DNA of 64,000 bases from Salinibacterium sp. PAMC 21357 (GTDB lineage Bacteria > Actinomycetota > Actinomycetes > Actinomycetales > Microbacteriaceae), in assembly GCF_000247645.1 (NCBI RefSeq), contig NZ_AHWA01000004.1, positions 186,001-250,000 on the forward strand. The letters are read 5' to 3'. Under the pieces are notes generated by a model. The model ran no database searches. It was given only the letters and a program-made list of their open reading frames with translations, and had not been told where the DNA came from. Shown here one piece after another: positions 27,661 through 36,270 of this stretch (position 1 is the stretch's first letter; each line of letters starts with the position of its first letter). Position numbers and translations under genes: made by a program.

Positions 27661-28215
27661 TCAGTTGCTGCTGATGGGGGCGAGCAGATCGCTCATGATC
27701 GAGATGAGGGCCGAGCGAGTGTCGTCGTTCGACTCGAGCGTCAGCGCCAAATTATCTGCCGTGCAGAGCATGTAGGCGGCGCCGCCGAGGGCTATTCCGA
27801 AGCGCATTTTGTCGTGGGGGTCTGCCGTGGTGGCGGAGAAGAATTCCGCGAGGTTGCGCACCGTCTTATTGGCGCGCTCAATCACCGCAAGATCGCGCAG
27901 TGACGGTCCTTGATTGATGAACATGTGCACTTCTTGGCGGTATTCAAAGAGGAAGTCCACGAACTGTTCGAGAAACTGTTGTCGATAGTCGGCCGATAGC
28001 CCGTGCCGGGCGAGTTCGGCCATGAGCGACTCGATACGGTCGACCGCCGGACCGACGGCGGCTTCCAGCAGCGCCTCTTTCGAAGTGAAGTGATAGAGCA
28101 CGCTGGATTTCGAAAGACCGGCAAGCTCGGCGATTCTCTGAATCGAAGTTCCGGTGTACCCGGCCGACGCGAATTCGGTGAGCGCTATACGCTGAAGTTC
28201 CTCTTGACTAGACAC
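27661..28215 (-). CDS. TetR family transcriptional regulator
   Basis: The protein is 184 residues from GTG 28215. The N-terminal helix-turn-helix reads ALTEFASAGYTGTSIQRIAELAGLSKSSVLYHFTSKEALLEA, the typical TetR DNA-binding domain, followed by an all-helical ligand/dimer domain. It is upstream of, and in line with, the MMPL and YhgE genes (90 bases apart). A perfect 16-base palindrome lies just upstream of its start. It most likely represses itself and the export operon; the inducer is unknown. Confidence 0.92.
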   Translation of the reverse strand: MSSQEELQRIALTEFASAGYTGTSIQRIAELAGLSKSSVLYHFTSKEALLEAAVGPAVDRIESLMAELARHGLSADYRQQFLEQFVDFLFEYRQEVHMFINQGPSLRDLAVIERANKTVRNLAEFFSATTADPHDKMRFGIALGGAAYMLCTADNLALTLESNDDTRSALISIMSDLLAPISSN

Positions 28216-28228
28216 CAGTTGAGACTAA

Positions 28229-28244
28229 CTGACCGATCGGTCAG
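28229..28244. promoter_or_regulatory. TetR operator palindrome
   Basis: CTGACCGATCGGTCAG is a perfect 16-base palindrome, 14 bases upstream of the TetR start codon. The TGACCGATCGGTCA core is a familiar TetR-family operator form. It probably overlaps the promoter upstream of a TTAGTC -10-like box. Confidence 0.8.
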
Positions 28245-28361
28245 ACGTTGCCCTGTCGTCGGTTTCCCAGTGGATCTCCAGCCCCAACGCAACTCGCTAG
28301 CCGCAATCAGAAACTGCCACTAGCCTTAACGTACCGATCACCGCACCACCACGGAGGAAAC

Positions 28362-28553
28362 ATGCGCAAATACCTGTTCAACGGCAGTCTCCTCAGCGCA
28401 ATAGCTGGCGGCTGGAGCATTTTTCAAACCACAAAAGAGGGCCCACGTGACTGGCGCCTCATTCTCATGTGGATCAGCTGGGGCCTCACCATCGCCATCG
28501 CCGCCGGCACCATCGCCAAGCAAGCCCAAGACTCGTACGACCTGGAAAGCTAG
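28362..28553 (+). CDS. Small hypothetical membrane protein
   Basis: The protein is 63 residues from ATG 28362, with a strong GGAGG ribosome site six bases upstream. The upstream part of the open frame is not expected to be translated. Two short hydrophobic stretches are seen: about residues 8-20 (SLLSAIAGGWSIF), and about residues 31-50 (LILMWISWGLTIAIAAGTIA). The polar tail ends in YDLES. I do not recognise a family. Its stop overlaps the end of the convergent amidotransferase gene by four bases. Confidence 0.65.
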   Translation: MRKYLFNGSLLSAIAGGWSIFQTTKEGPRDWRLILMWISWGLTIAIAAGTIAKQAQDSYDLES

Positions 28554-29311
28554 CGTTCGTCAACCGGAGCGCGTCGTTTTTCGCGATAGCGCGCTGCCGC
28601 CTCAACAACGCCAGTAAAGAGACGCAGATCTTCTTTGGCATCCTCTTCCGGATGCCACTGCACGGCAACCCCAAAATCCACGCTCGGCATTTCAACGGCT
28701 TGAATTACTCCGTCGTCGCCGCGCCCAGACACTACGAGCCCTTCCGCTAGCTCGTCAATCGCCTGATGGTGGTAGGACTTCACGGCAACGTTTTCGTCTC
28801 CCCCGAGCAGCGACGAGAGCGTAGTGTCTGGCTCAACAGCAACGTCGTTCACCAAGAATTGCCCACCACCTGCGCTATAGCGCGTTGACCCGGTGACGTC
28901 GGGCAAATGCTGAATGATGGTACCGCCCAGAGTCACGTTGAGCACCTGTGCGCCCCGACAGATCCCCAAAAACGGGACGTTCTGCTCAATGGCTGCCCGC
29001 AAGAGGGCGTCTTCGAACGCATCGCGGTCTTTGCGCGGAACATCGGCGGTGGGATGCGCTTCTTGACCATAGCGCGCGGCGTCAACGTCTTTGCCACCGG
29101 TCAGGATCAAACCATCGAGGCCCTGGATGAGCGACGCCGCGATTTCAGAATCTACCGGCTGCGGGGGCAACAGCACAGCGATACCCCCGGCATCCGTCAC
29201 TGCTTCAAAGTAGATCTTGGGCAAGAATGACGCTGGTACGTCCCACACTCCGGTTTGGGCTTGCTCGAGGTACGAAGTGAGCCCGATAACCGGACGCGAT
29301 CTGGTTCCCAT
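28550..29311 (-). CDS. Class I glutamine amidotransferase-like (gamma-glutamyl-GABA hydrolase family)
   Basis: The protein is 253 residues from ATG 29311, with a GGAGAGG ribosome site. The catalytic nucleophile is in FLGICRGAQVLNVTLGG and the catalytic His is in AVQWHPEED, as in PuuD-type peptidase C26 enzymes. LILTGGKDVDAARYG near residue 80 is also typical. PuuD splits gamma-glutamyl-GABA in putrescine breakdown; no other putrescine genes are nearby, so the substrate may be another gamma-glutamyl compound. The upstream in-frame start at 29377 lacks a ribosome site. Confidence 0.88.
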   Translation of the reverse strand: MGTRSRPVIGLTSYLEQAQTGVWDVPASFLPKIYFEAVTDAGGIAVLLPPQPVDSEIAASLIQGLDGLILTGGKDVDAARYGQEAHPTADVPRKDRDAFEDALLRAAIEQNVPFLGICRGAQVLNVTLGGTIIQHLPDVTGSTRYSAGGGQFLVNDVAVEPDTTLSSLLGGDENVAVKSYHHQAIDELAEGLVVSGRGDDGVIQAVEMPSVDFGVAVQWHPEEDAKEDLRLFTGVVEAAARYREKRRAPVDER

Positions 29312-29590
29312 GCGGGTTCCTCTCCATCGAAGATCTAGAACGTTTGTTACCAAAGGATATAGGCCGACGACGGCCAATCGTGGCTTCCTGAGAGTGGTTC
29401 TCAGGAATCTGCGCTAACTTCGACGACTTACTCGTCTGTCTAACTGCATCGAAGCGGTTTCGACGAGTCTGCTGCACACCGAACCAATCCGGCTCTTTTG
29501 TCGATCACGTCTCAGTGAGCGTTGAGCCAGCACCAGATTCTTCGTTGTATTCGCAGCCATTGTCTCTGCCCCAAAAACCAAGGAACGCTG

Positions 29591-30250
29591 TTGAAACGAT
29601 CTATTACTATGTTCGCCATTGGAGCGATCCTTATCGGCGGCACAGTACCCGCTGCAGCTATCTCGAATGCCGAGACCGACGCCGTAATCGCCAGCGCCGA
29701 GAACAGCACCTCAAGCACCACCAGTGCCGCCGCTCCCACCGCTCCCAACGCGCCGAGCGACGACATTCAGACGTTCGCGTCACCATCCGCTACCGCCGCC
29801 ACGCCTGTCGTTCGAGATTCCTACCAGATTGAACAGGTAAAGCAGCAAGTTGTGATCACTGCGGCGGGCATCAAAGGAGTTCTCGAACTCTTTCCCGCAA
29901 ACGGCCCCGTCAATGACGGCTTCGGCTATCGCGGAACCGAGTTCCACGGCGGAATCGACATCATGGCTCCCGAGGGATCCGCCATCCTCGCGGCATCCCC
30001 CGGAACTGTAGAAAGCGTCACCTACGGCGGCGGCTGGGGCCGCCACGTCATCATCGATCACGGCAACGGCATCAAAACCCTCTACGCCCACATGATTGAA
30101 GGCTCGCAGCTGGTTACCGCCGGCCAATGGGTCTCTGCAGGAACCCAACTCGGCTCGGTCGGCAACACCGGCTACTCAACCTTTCCGCACCTCCACTTCG
30201 AGGTCTACGTCTTTGATACCCGCGTAGACCCCGCGCCGTGGTTGCCGTAA
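29591..30250 (+). CDS. Secreted M23-family peptidase (LytM-type)
   Basis: The start is probably TTG 29591 (LKRSITMFAIGAILIGG), with AAGGA about seven bases upstream, giving 219 residues. A classic signal peptide ends near AAAIS. A low-complexity Ser/Thr/Ala/Pro linker follows. The C-terminal M23 domain has the zinc motif FHGGIDIMAP (HxxxD), GGGWGRHVIIDHGNG and HLHFEV. Such enzymes cut peptide cross-bridges of peptidoglycan, or act as inactive amidase activators; the zinc residues here look complete. It is convergent with the surface-protein gene, two bases away. It may act in wall turnover. Confidence 0.85.
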   Translation: MKRSITMFAIGAILIGGTVPAAAISNAETDAVIASAENSTSSTTSAAAPTAPNAPSDDIQTFASPSATAATPVVRDSYQIEQVKQQVVITAAGIKGVLELFPANGPVNDGFGYRGTEFHGGIDIMAPEGSAILAASPGTVESVTYGGGWGRHVIIDHGNGIKTLYAHMIEGSQLVTAGQWVSAGTQLGSVGNTGYSTFPHLHFEVYVFDTRVDPAPWLP

Positions 30251-30252
30251 AA

Positions 30253-32130
30253 CTAGCTCACGGCATCCATCCGTCGTCTGACATAGATAGCGGCAGCACC
30301 GAGCAGAATCATGCTCGTTGACAGCAACCACCAGAGGGGCCCGACTCCCCCACCGCCGGTAAAGGCGAGGGTCGGCAGCCTTAAGGCAAGCGTTGGCAGG
30401 GCAGAACCGCAGTCGTCGTCTGACGGTACCGCAAACGTGAACGCTGCCGGATCGACCCAGTCGAACTCGAGCCCATTAGGCGCGACTGCCTGCGCGCTCA
30501 CAGCAACCGCACCAGAATTTGCCACCGGATAGGTGCCGGCAACCATTCCCGCAACCCCGTCGACGGTGAACGTGACCAGAGCGGGGTCATACCCTGCAGC
30601 GGTGCCCAGCGTGTAGCTTCCGGCAGCCGTGCAACTAGCTTGGCTGAACGTCACAGCAGGCATCAGAAGCCCCAAAGTCACCAAATCACACTCGGGGTCA
30701 GCGGGGTCAAGCTGCGGATCGAGGGTTCCGGCGAATGTGAGCGTCGTCACGCCGGTGGAAACCCTCAGCTCTGGACCACTAGCAAACTCAGCGCCAGCAT
30801 CCGCCGTCGCCGTCACGCTGTAATCGAGCGGACCCTCAGGATCGGTCACTTCTCCCCACGTGGCGTTGGCGATTGGCCCCAGGATGAGCTGTTGCGGCGC
30901 ACTACATCCAGCGGTGCTGAGCGCCACCTCGGCGGTCGCCTGCGCTAACTCGATGGGCGGGCAGCTACTTTGCTCACCCTCTGTGAGATCGCGCACTTTC
31001 ACTGTCGTGCGCTCACCGACCGGAACTGTTCCATAAAAGTACGTTCGGAGTGTCGTCATCGTGGCGTAGCCGTCGACCATCGCCGTGGGGCACATCACTT
31101 GCGTTGATCGCTCAACAGTCGAGGAGGCACACAGTGCGCGGTCATTGCTGGCCACGATGAACGATGGTTGCTCGACCGTGAAGCCGTCAGCGTTGCGAAT
31201 GTCATCGCTGAGTTCGCTCAGCCAGGTGAGCACTGGTTGGTCTCCGTGAGCCAAGACCCAGCCCGTCGAATGCTTCTTGCTCGGCTCGAACTCGCACACA
31301 AAAACCTTTTTTGGCGGATCGCATTTGTCGTGCTCCCCCGCGGTCAGATCACGCGTGCTGTGAGTGATCGTAACGCCGGCTTGAGTCGCGCCGTAGTAAA
31401 ACGTGGTCGTTGTCGTCACGTTTACGGTGCCGCCGTGCTTGTGCGGGGAGCACACCACGTCTTCGTCGACCGTCGTAACCGAACGGGAGCACAGATTCAC
31501 GTCATTCTCAGCAACAACAAATGAGGGCTGGCGATCATTGAAGGCACGCGCTGCATCGAAATCGTCGGTCGCGCTGACATCGTTACCGACGGAATTGGCG
31601 CTCACCTCGATCGGCTGTTCACCTTTCTTCAGCGCATAACCAGAGGGCGAGTTCGCGCTTGAGACGAACTTGCAGACCCAGACCTTCTTATCGCCATGGT
31701 CGTTGCCGTTGCCGTTGCCCTTGTCGTTGTCTTTGTCTTTGTCTTTGTCGTCCTTTTTGCGAGATTGAGTTTCGGATGGCGCTGCTTCCACAATTGCTGT
31801 TGAAGCTGCTTCGACCGCTGGCGTTCTTTCTTCCTCCACTGGGGCCACTGCTTGGGCGGCCAGCGCAGCAGCTGCCGCTGTGGGAGTGAGGTCGGGTACG
31901 ACTACGGAAGACACTGGTTTCGCAGCGACTGGCGCCGGAGCTTCATTGCCAAGCTCGCTGGGGGTGGATTCGGGAGTCGGGATGCCGCTATCGCTCAGCG
32001 ATAGAGACGTGTCGGAAGAATGTGCGGGTGGCGCAACATCGTCGGCAAATGCTGGGGTGGAGACTCCGAGGAGTGCACCACCCGTGAGGGCGACACTGGC
32101 GACGGTCGCCAGAAGCTTCTTCAGGAACAT
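30253..32130 (-). CDS. LAxTG-type sortase-anchored surface protein with tandem repeat domains
   Basis: The protein is 625 residues from ATG 32130 (MFLKKLLATVASVAL, a clear signal peptide). A proline/alanine-rich region is followed by a Lys-Asp-Asn-Gly repeat tract (around KDDKDKDKDNDKGNG). Two related units of about 110 residues come next. Each starts with a K-V-[WF]-V-C-[KE]-F motif, contains a SFxVAxND/LC segment and ends with RDLTxGE. The C-terminus has LAFTGGGG, a hydrophobic helix and RRR. LAxTG is the class E sortase signal of actinobacteria. The paired cysteines suggest disulfide-stabilised domains. Function is unknown; adhesion or surface display is likely. No sortase gene is visible in the window. 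Confidence 0.85.
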   Translation of the reverse strand: MFLKKLLATVASVALTGGALLGVSTPAFADDVAPPAHSSDTSLSLSDSGIPTPESTPSELGNEAPAPVAAKPVSSVVVPDLTPTAAAAALAAQAVAPVEEERTPAVEAASTAIVEAAPSETQSRKKDDKDKDKDNDKGNGNGNDHGDKKVWVCKFVSSANSPSGYALKKGEQPIEVSANSVGNDVSATDDFDAARAFNDRQPSFVVAENDVNLCSRSVTTVDEDVVCSPHKHGGTVNVTTTTTFYYGATQAGVTITHSTRDLTAGEHDKCDPPKKVFVCEFEPSKKHSTGWVLAHGDQPVLTWLSELSDDIRNADGFTVEQPSFIVASNDRALCASSTVERSTQVMCPTAMVDGYATMTTLRTYFYGTVPVGERTTVKVRDLTEGEQSSCPPIELAQATAEVALSTAGCSAPQQLILGPIANATWGEVTDPEGPLDYSVTATADAGAEFASGPELRVSTGVTTLTFAGTLDPQLDPADPECDLVTLGLLMPAVTFSQASCTAAGSYTLGTAAGYDPALVTFTVDGVAGMVAGTYPVANSGAVAVSAQAVAPNGLEFDWVDPAAFTFAVPSDDDCGSALPTLALRLPTLAFTGGGGVGPLWWLLSTSMILLGAAAIYVRRRMDAVS

Positions 32131-32518
32131 GATGGGCAGCTTTCTGCAGGGGGATGGCTTTTCGGCGCATCGGCACGCAGCTGCAGAGTCGTGGCCGCCA
32201 TTGGCGCACGAATGGGAGTGCGAGCGCATTTACGGGGGTAAAACGCGCCGCTGGGGTGAGATTCGGGTATCACCTTCTTCAGCACTTTCGGGGTGACCGC
32301 GGGTGACTCGGTCTAGTGCTGCTCAAAAAATACCACGACCCCCGTCGAGGGGACACTAGACGATTCTGTCTGGTCTGCTTCGTCCTTTGTGCTGACTACT
32401 GGGAGATCACGGGTGTAGCGAGGCGCTGGCTCCACGCTCGCAGTCATTGGATTCGTGACTCACCCCGCCTGTGCATCGTTTTGACGAGCGAGAATGCCAT
32501 TCAGCTACGCTCAGCGCC
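32131..32518. other. Intergenic region with a long-looped inverted repeat
   Basis: These 388 bases separate divergent genes and should hold the promoters of both. The inverted repeat at 32311-32361 is the main structure. On the plus strand, TTGACG (32480-32485) and TACGCT, 19 bases further on, precede the GTG at 32519 by seven bases, a possible leaderless promoter with wide spacing. I see no further gene. Confidence 0.45.
32311..32361. repeat. Inverted repeat GTCTAGTG...CACTAGAC
   Basis: Perfect 8-base arms at 32311-32318 and 32354-32361 flank a 35-base loop. The loop contains an A-run and a smaller CCCC/GGGG hairpin. It lies upstream of the surface-protein gene and could be an operator pair or an RNA structure. 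Confidence 0.4.
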
Positions 32519-32989
32519 GTGTCATTTCTCCCGAGTGCTTGGATTAGCTGGATTCACGAGTTTTGGGCGTCGCGATTTGGGGAGTTCCTCGGCAACCCGA
32601 GCGATTTAATTCCTGCCGCTATCGCCCTAGTCGCGCTAATCGTGGGCATGGTGGCCCTCGCGCGCTCCGTAAGGTTGACGCCCAAACCCGACTTGCGTCT
32701 CACGGTGTACTCCTTGGTAGACACCACGACAGCCGCGACTGACGGCGGGGCGCCCCACTACTTGCTGAATGTGAGCGTCTTGAACCGAGGCGAAGGTCTT
32801 GCCCTTGACGTTCTGGTCACCGTCAAACCTCGGTCGAGAAAGAGGCTGACCCACGAACTGGGCTCCGTCGCGACCGATGAGACTCAACGCCACCAGTTTG
32901 AGTTTCGCAACACCGAAAGAGAGCCCACCGGAAAAGTTATAGTCACCTGGAAAAACGGCAAATCTCGAGGGCTACGCGCCAAGTATTAG
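32519..32989 (+). CDS. Hypothetical protein with one membrane helix and a beta-rich domain
   Basis: The protein is about 156 residues from GTG 32519. A single helix (about residues 30-50, LIPAAIALVALIVGMVALA) is followed by a domain reading PDLRLTVYSL, HYLLNVSVLNRGEGLALDVLVTVKP and GKVIVTWKN, which suggests an immunoglobulin-like beta fold. I do not recognise a named family. The start is uncertain: an ATG at 32471 is in frame but lies within the probable promoter. Confidence 0.6.
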   Translation: MSFLPSAWISWIHEFWASRFGEFLGNPSDLIPAAIALVALIVGMVALARSVRLTPKPDLRLTVYSLVDTTTAATDGGAPHYLLNVSVLNRGEGLALDVLVTVKPRSRKRLTHELGSVATDETQRHQFEFRNTEREPTGKVIVTWKNGKSRGLRAKY

Positions 32990-33115
32990 GCGGGCCCGTC
33001 AGTCGCGCATCGAGCCCGGCGCGACCGCATTATGCTCCCGCGAACACATCGGTTCTTCCGGAGAAAGCCACATGGCCTTTGCCGGAATAAATACTCGGTC
33101 ACAGGCCATTCACTA

Positions 33116-33191
<76 letters not shown>

Positions 33192-33262
33192 TTGGCTTGG
33201 TTTTCCCTCTCAGGGCAACCGAGGAACAACGTTACCATGAGTTAAAGCGACTAAGGAGCACA

Positions 33263-33742
33263 ATGACCACGGAATCCACTCGACTTGCCTCAGGCACCCC
33301 CGCCCCCGGCTTTTCTCTGCCCGATCAAGACGGAAAATCGGTGGCGTTGAGCGACTTTTCTGGCAAGAAAGTGATCCTGTATTTCTACCCGGCGGCGATG
33401 ACTCCCGGATGCACGAAGCAGGCCTGTGATTTCCGCGATCAGCTTGGTTCCCTGCAGTCAGAGGGCTATGTCGTGTTGGGCGTTTCGCGTGATACTCCCG
33501 AGAAGCTCACCAAGTTCCGTGAGGTAGAAGCCCTCACCTTCCCGCTGCTCAGCGACCCAGATCACGAAGTCCACGAGGCATATGGTGCCTGGGGCGAAAA
33601 GAACCTGTACGGCAAGCAGGTCGTTGGCGTCATCCGCTCCACCTTTGTAATTGACGAAGCCGGCACGATCACTCTTCCCCTGTATGCCGTCAAAGCCACC
33701 GGTCACGTCGCCTCGCTGCGTAAAAAGCTGGGCCTCGACTAG
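33263..33742 (+). CDS. bcp: Thioredoxin-dependent peroxiredoxin (BCP type)
   Basis: The protein is 159 residues from ATG 33263, with AAGGAG upstream. It reduces hydrogen peroxide and organic peroxides. PAPGFSLPDQDGKSV leads to the active site YFYPAAMTPGCTKQACDFRD. The peroxidatic Cys is in TPGC, and the second Cys five residues later (KQAC) is the resolving residue of the atypical two-Cys BCP type. It stands beside tRNA-Lys. Confidence 0.95.
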   Translation: MTTESTRLASGTPAPGFSLPDQDGKSVALSDFSGKKVILYFYPAAMTPGCTKQACDFRDQLGSLQSEGYVVLGVSRDTPEKLTKFREVEALTFPLLSDPDHEVHEAYGAWGEKNLYGKQVVGVIRSTFVIDEAGTITLPLYAVKATGHVASLRKKLGLD

Positions 33743-34158
33743 CCTTCGTGGCGCGTGGTTGCGGCCAGTACAGGTTTCGTGAACAGCAAGACGAGCACAG
33801 CGATCGCCGGGATCAGCAAAAGCCAGCCGATATCGGGGCGCGCGAAAACGCCCTGAAAGCTGCCGATCGCCACTGAGATCTGCAACACCTGCCACACCAC
33901 CGCCGCGCCACGAATCCACGCCTGACGCCTCAGAACACTTATCCCGATCACCGCCACCCACGCCGCCGCTAACGCCGTGAGAACGCTCAGTGCGATCGCG
34001 CTGGGGTACGACTGCGGCGTCTCGCTGCTCAGCTCAAATACCAGGTAACCAAGTGCGGCAAAGAGCACAGCGCTTTCAAGAAGGATTATCAGAGCGAGCA
34101 CAACCACGTTCGGATGCAACTTTCTCGGTTTTTCATCTGGGACAAGTTCGTCTACCAT
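33739..34158 (-). CDS. Hypothetical four-helix membrane protein
   Basis: The protein is 139 residues from ATG 34158, preceded by GGGGAG. Four predicted helices lie at about residues 18-40, 55-75, 84-103 and 108-126, with a charged N-terminus. It resembles small actinobacterial membrane proteins without a known role. Its stop overlaps the bcp stop by four bases on the opposite strand. Confidence 0.7.
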   Translation of the reverse strand: MVDELVPDEKPRKLHPNVVVLALIILLESAVLFAALGYLVFELSSETPQSYPSAIALSVLTALAAAWVAVIGISVLRRQAWIRGAAVVWQVLQISVAIGSFQGVFARPDIGWLLLIPAIAVLVLLFTKPVLAATTRHEG

Positions 34159-34341
34159 TCGCTCCCCGTTAAATCGCTGAAAAAGCATTGCTTTGCATAA
34201 GCCGATATGCGATTCTAGTTGAGGTTGATTTCTGGCTCCCAGTGTTGCGAGCGAGACCCACTTTCTTTCTCAAGCTCGACGCCGATCAGGGCAGTTTTTT
34301 TGTGCGCTTGAGCATCGCAACACACTGTAAGGAGCAACACT

Positions 34342-34590
34342 ATGGACTGGCGCGATAACGCTGCATGCCTCACCGCTGACCCGGAGCTTTTCTTTCCGGT
34401 AGGAAACACTGGTCCGGCCGTTGACCAGATCGAAAAAGCAAAAGCCGTCTGCGGCCGCTGCTCGGTTACTGAAATGTGCCTCCAGTACGCACTTGAGACC
34501 AACCAAGATTCCGGTGTTTGGGGTGGACTCAGTGAAGACGAGCGCCGCGCCCTCAAGCGCCGCGCAGCACGCGCACGCCGCGCGTCCTAA
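34342..34590 (+). CDS. whiB1: WhiB-family iron-sulfur regulator, WhiB1 type
   Basis: The protein is 82 residues from ATG 34342, with AAGGAG upstream. Four cysteines (C9, C37, C40, C46) bind a [4Fe-4S] cluster, the turn GVWGG is at 58-62, and the basic tail RRALKRRAARARR contacts DNA. WhiB1 partners the primary sigma factor and responds to nitric oxide in mycobacteria. Adjacency to a PdtaS kinase gene matches the M. tuberculosis whiB1-pdtaS order and supports the assignment. Confidence 0.95.
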   Translation: MDWRDNAACLTADPELFFPVGNTGPAVDQIEKAKAVCGRCSVTEMCLQYALETNQDSGVWGGLSEDERRALKRRAARARRAS

Positions 34591-34717
34591 GATCGCACTG
34601 CCTCTTAGCCTCTAGGCGGGGCTGAGCCCCGATTCGAGCCAGCCTCAATCAGGGCACGGTCTTAAACGACCCCCCGTAGACGTCAAGCGCCATAGAGAAA
34701 ACCAGCACCACGGCATG

Positions 34718-34750
34718 ACGACGCGTGAGCTTTCAGAAGCTCCGCGTCGT
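34718..34750. terminator. Hairpin between convergent whiB1 and pdtaS
   Basis: The left arm 34718-34732 pairs with 34737-34750 around loop TCAG with one bulged base. A T-rich stretch (TGCTGTTCTT) follows on the plus strand. It probably ends the whiB1 transcript and may act both ways. A smaller CGGGGC/GCCCCG hairpin at 34617-34631 is closer to the whiB1 stop. Confidence 0.65.
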
Positions 34751-34761
34751 TGCTGTTCTTG

Positions 34762-36261
34762 CTACTTAGTACGCGTCAGCCAGGTCAGCGGAATATCGAT
34801 GGTTACTTCGGTCCCACTACCCATCAACGTATGCCAGTCGATGGTTCCACTCAGCTCACCCTGAATGAGGGTGCGCACGATCTGGGTGCCGAGTCCCTCG
34901 CCGACTCGTCCTTCCGCAAGCCCAACACCGTTGTCGCGAACCTGAACGGTGAGCTTGTCCTCCGTACGACGCGCATCAATCTCAACCGTGCCATCCGCGC
35001 GCCCGGCGAGACCGTGCTCAACAGCGTTCGTCACCAGTTCGGTGAGAGCCAATGCCAGCGGAGTCGCGTACTCACTCGGCAAAGCGCCAAAGCTGCCCAC
35101 TGATGTGGGGTGCACCGTCGTGTTGTGGCTCGACGCAACCTCGGCAATCAACTTCAGCACGCGGTCAAACACCACATCGAAGTCGACGCTCTGGCTAAGG
35201 CCCTCAGAAAGTGTGTCGTGCACCACCGCAATTGCGGCGACTCGGCGCATAGCGTGCCCGAGTGCTTCCCGTGCGACCTCGCTGTGAGTTCTGCGCGCCT
35301 GAATTCTGAGCAGTGATGCCACCGTCTGCAAATTATTTTTTACCCGGTGGTGAATCTCACGAATCGTCGCATCTTTCGTGATGAGTTCGCGCTCTTGATG
35401 CCGCACCTCGGTCACATCGCGGCACAAGACAATCGCGCCAACACGTTCCCCACGATCGCGAATCGGAATCGCGCGCAACGACACCGTCACTCCGCGAGCC
35501 TCAATATCGGTGCGCCACGGTGCACGCCCGGTGACAACCAGCGGAAGCGACTCATCAACTTCTGGCTGCCCGGCAATGAGCGTCGTCGTTACCTCGGCGA
35601 GAGATTCTGCTTCCAGCTCCCCCGAGAACCCAATGCGGTTGAACGCCGACAACGCGTTCGGGCTGGCGAAAGTAACCAGACCATCCACATCCAAACGAAT
35701 GAGACCATCGGATGCTCGGGGCGCGCCTCGACGTGGTGACGCCGGGGCGCCCATGTCAGGAAAATCGCCAACAGCGATCATGGCAAAAAGATCATTCGCA
35801 CAGCCGTTGAACGTGAGTTCTTGCCGGGACGGCGTTCTGGCGTCGCCCAAGTTGGAATGGCGCGTGATGACAGCGATCGGTTTTTCAGTAGTCGCGTTGC
35901 CCGTTGCGGTAAGCCTGCGCAACACGGGAACCGCTCGAACCCTCGTGGGAGTTTCTTCGTACCAAGCGGGTGCCGCTGTATCCACAATGCGCGCCGTCTC
36001 GAACGCCTCAATGACTTGCGCTTGCCACTCAGGTTTAACTTTCTGGCCAACGAAGTCACGGTAGAAAAGGGTAGCCGAGCTGCTCGGCCGCGCGTGAGCG
36101 ACCGCCACAAAAAGATCGTCGTCGCTCGGCACCCACAAAACGATGTCCGCGAAGGCCAAGTCGGCGAGCAACTGCCAGTCACCGACCAACATGTGCAGCC
36201 ATTCGATATCCGCCTCGCTCGAGAGGCCCTGCTCTTGGACTAGATCGCTGAGTGTCGACAC
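34762..36261 (-). CDS. pdtaS: PdtaS-type sensor histidine kinase
   Basis: The protein is 499 residues. The N-terminal GAF-type domain begins STLSDLVQEQ and includes HMLVGDWQLLADLAFADIVLWV, the PdtaS pattern. A PAS domain follows (about residues 185-285). The HisKA_2 box EIHHRVKNNLQTVASLLRIQ has the phospho-acceptor His at 304/305, and a HATPase domain (DNGVGL) ends the protein. PdtaS is a cytosolic kinase that signals to PdtaR, an ANTAR antiterminator acting on RNA. No pdtaR is visible in this window. It is convergent with whiB1. Confidence 0.92.
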   Translation of the reverse strand: MSTLSDLVQEQGLSSEADIEWLHMLVGDWQLLADLAFADIVLWVPSDDDLFVAVAHARPSSSATLFYRDFVGQKVKPEWQAQVIEAFETARIVDTAAPAWYEETPTRVRAVPVLRRLTATGNATTEKPIAVITRHSNLGDARTPSRQELTFNGCANDLFAMIAVGDFPDMGAPASPRRGAPRASDGLIRLDVDGLVTFASPNALSAFNRIGFSGELEAESLAEVTTTLIAGQPEVDESLPLVVTGRAPWRTDIEARGVTVSLRAIPIRDRGERVGAIVLCRDVTEVRHQERELITKDATIREIHHRVKNNLQTVASLLRIQARRTHSEVAREALGHAMRRVAAIAVVHDTLSEGLSQSVDFDVVFDRVLKLIAEVASSHNTTVHPTSVGSFGALPSEYATPLALALTELVTNAVEHGLAGRADGTVEIDARRTEDKLTVQVRDNGVGLAEGRVGEGLGTQIVRTLIQGELSGTIDWHTLMGSGTEVTIDIPLTWLTRTK

Positions 36262-36270
36262 CCCTACAGA

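Noticed and set aside
31659-31889. Plus-strand frame rich in Arg/Cys/Leu within the surface-protein gene
   Set aside because: It is the antisense reading of the Lys/Asp/Asn/Gly repeat tract, a low-complexity shadow.
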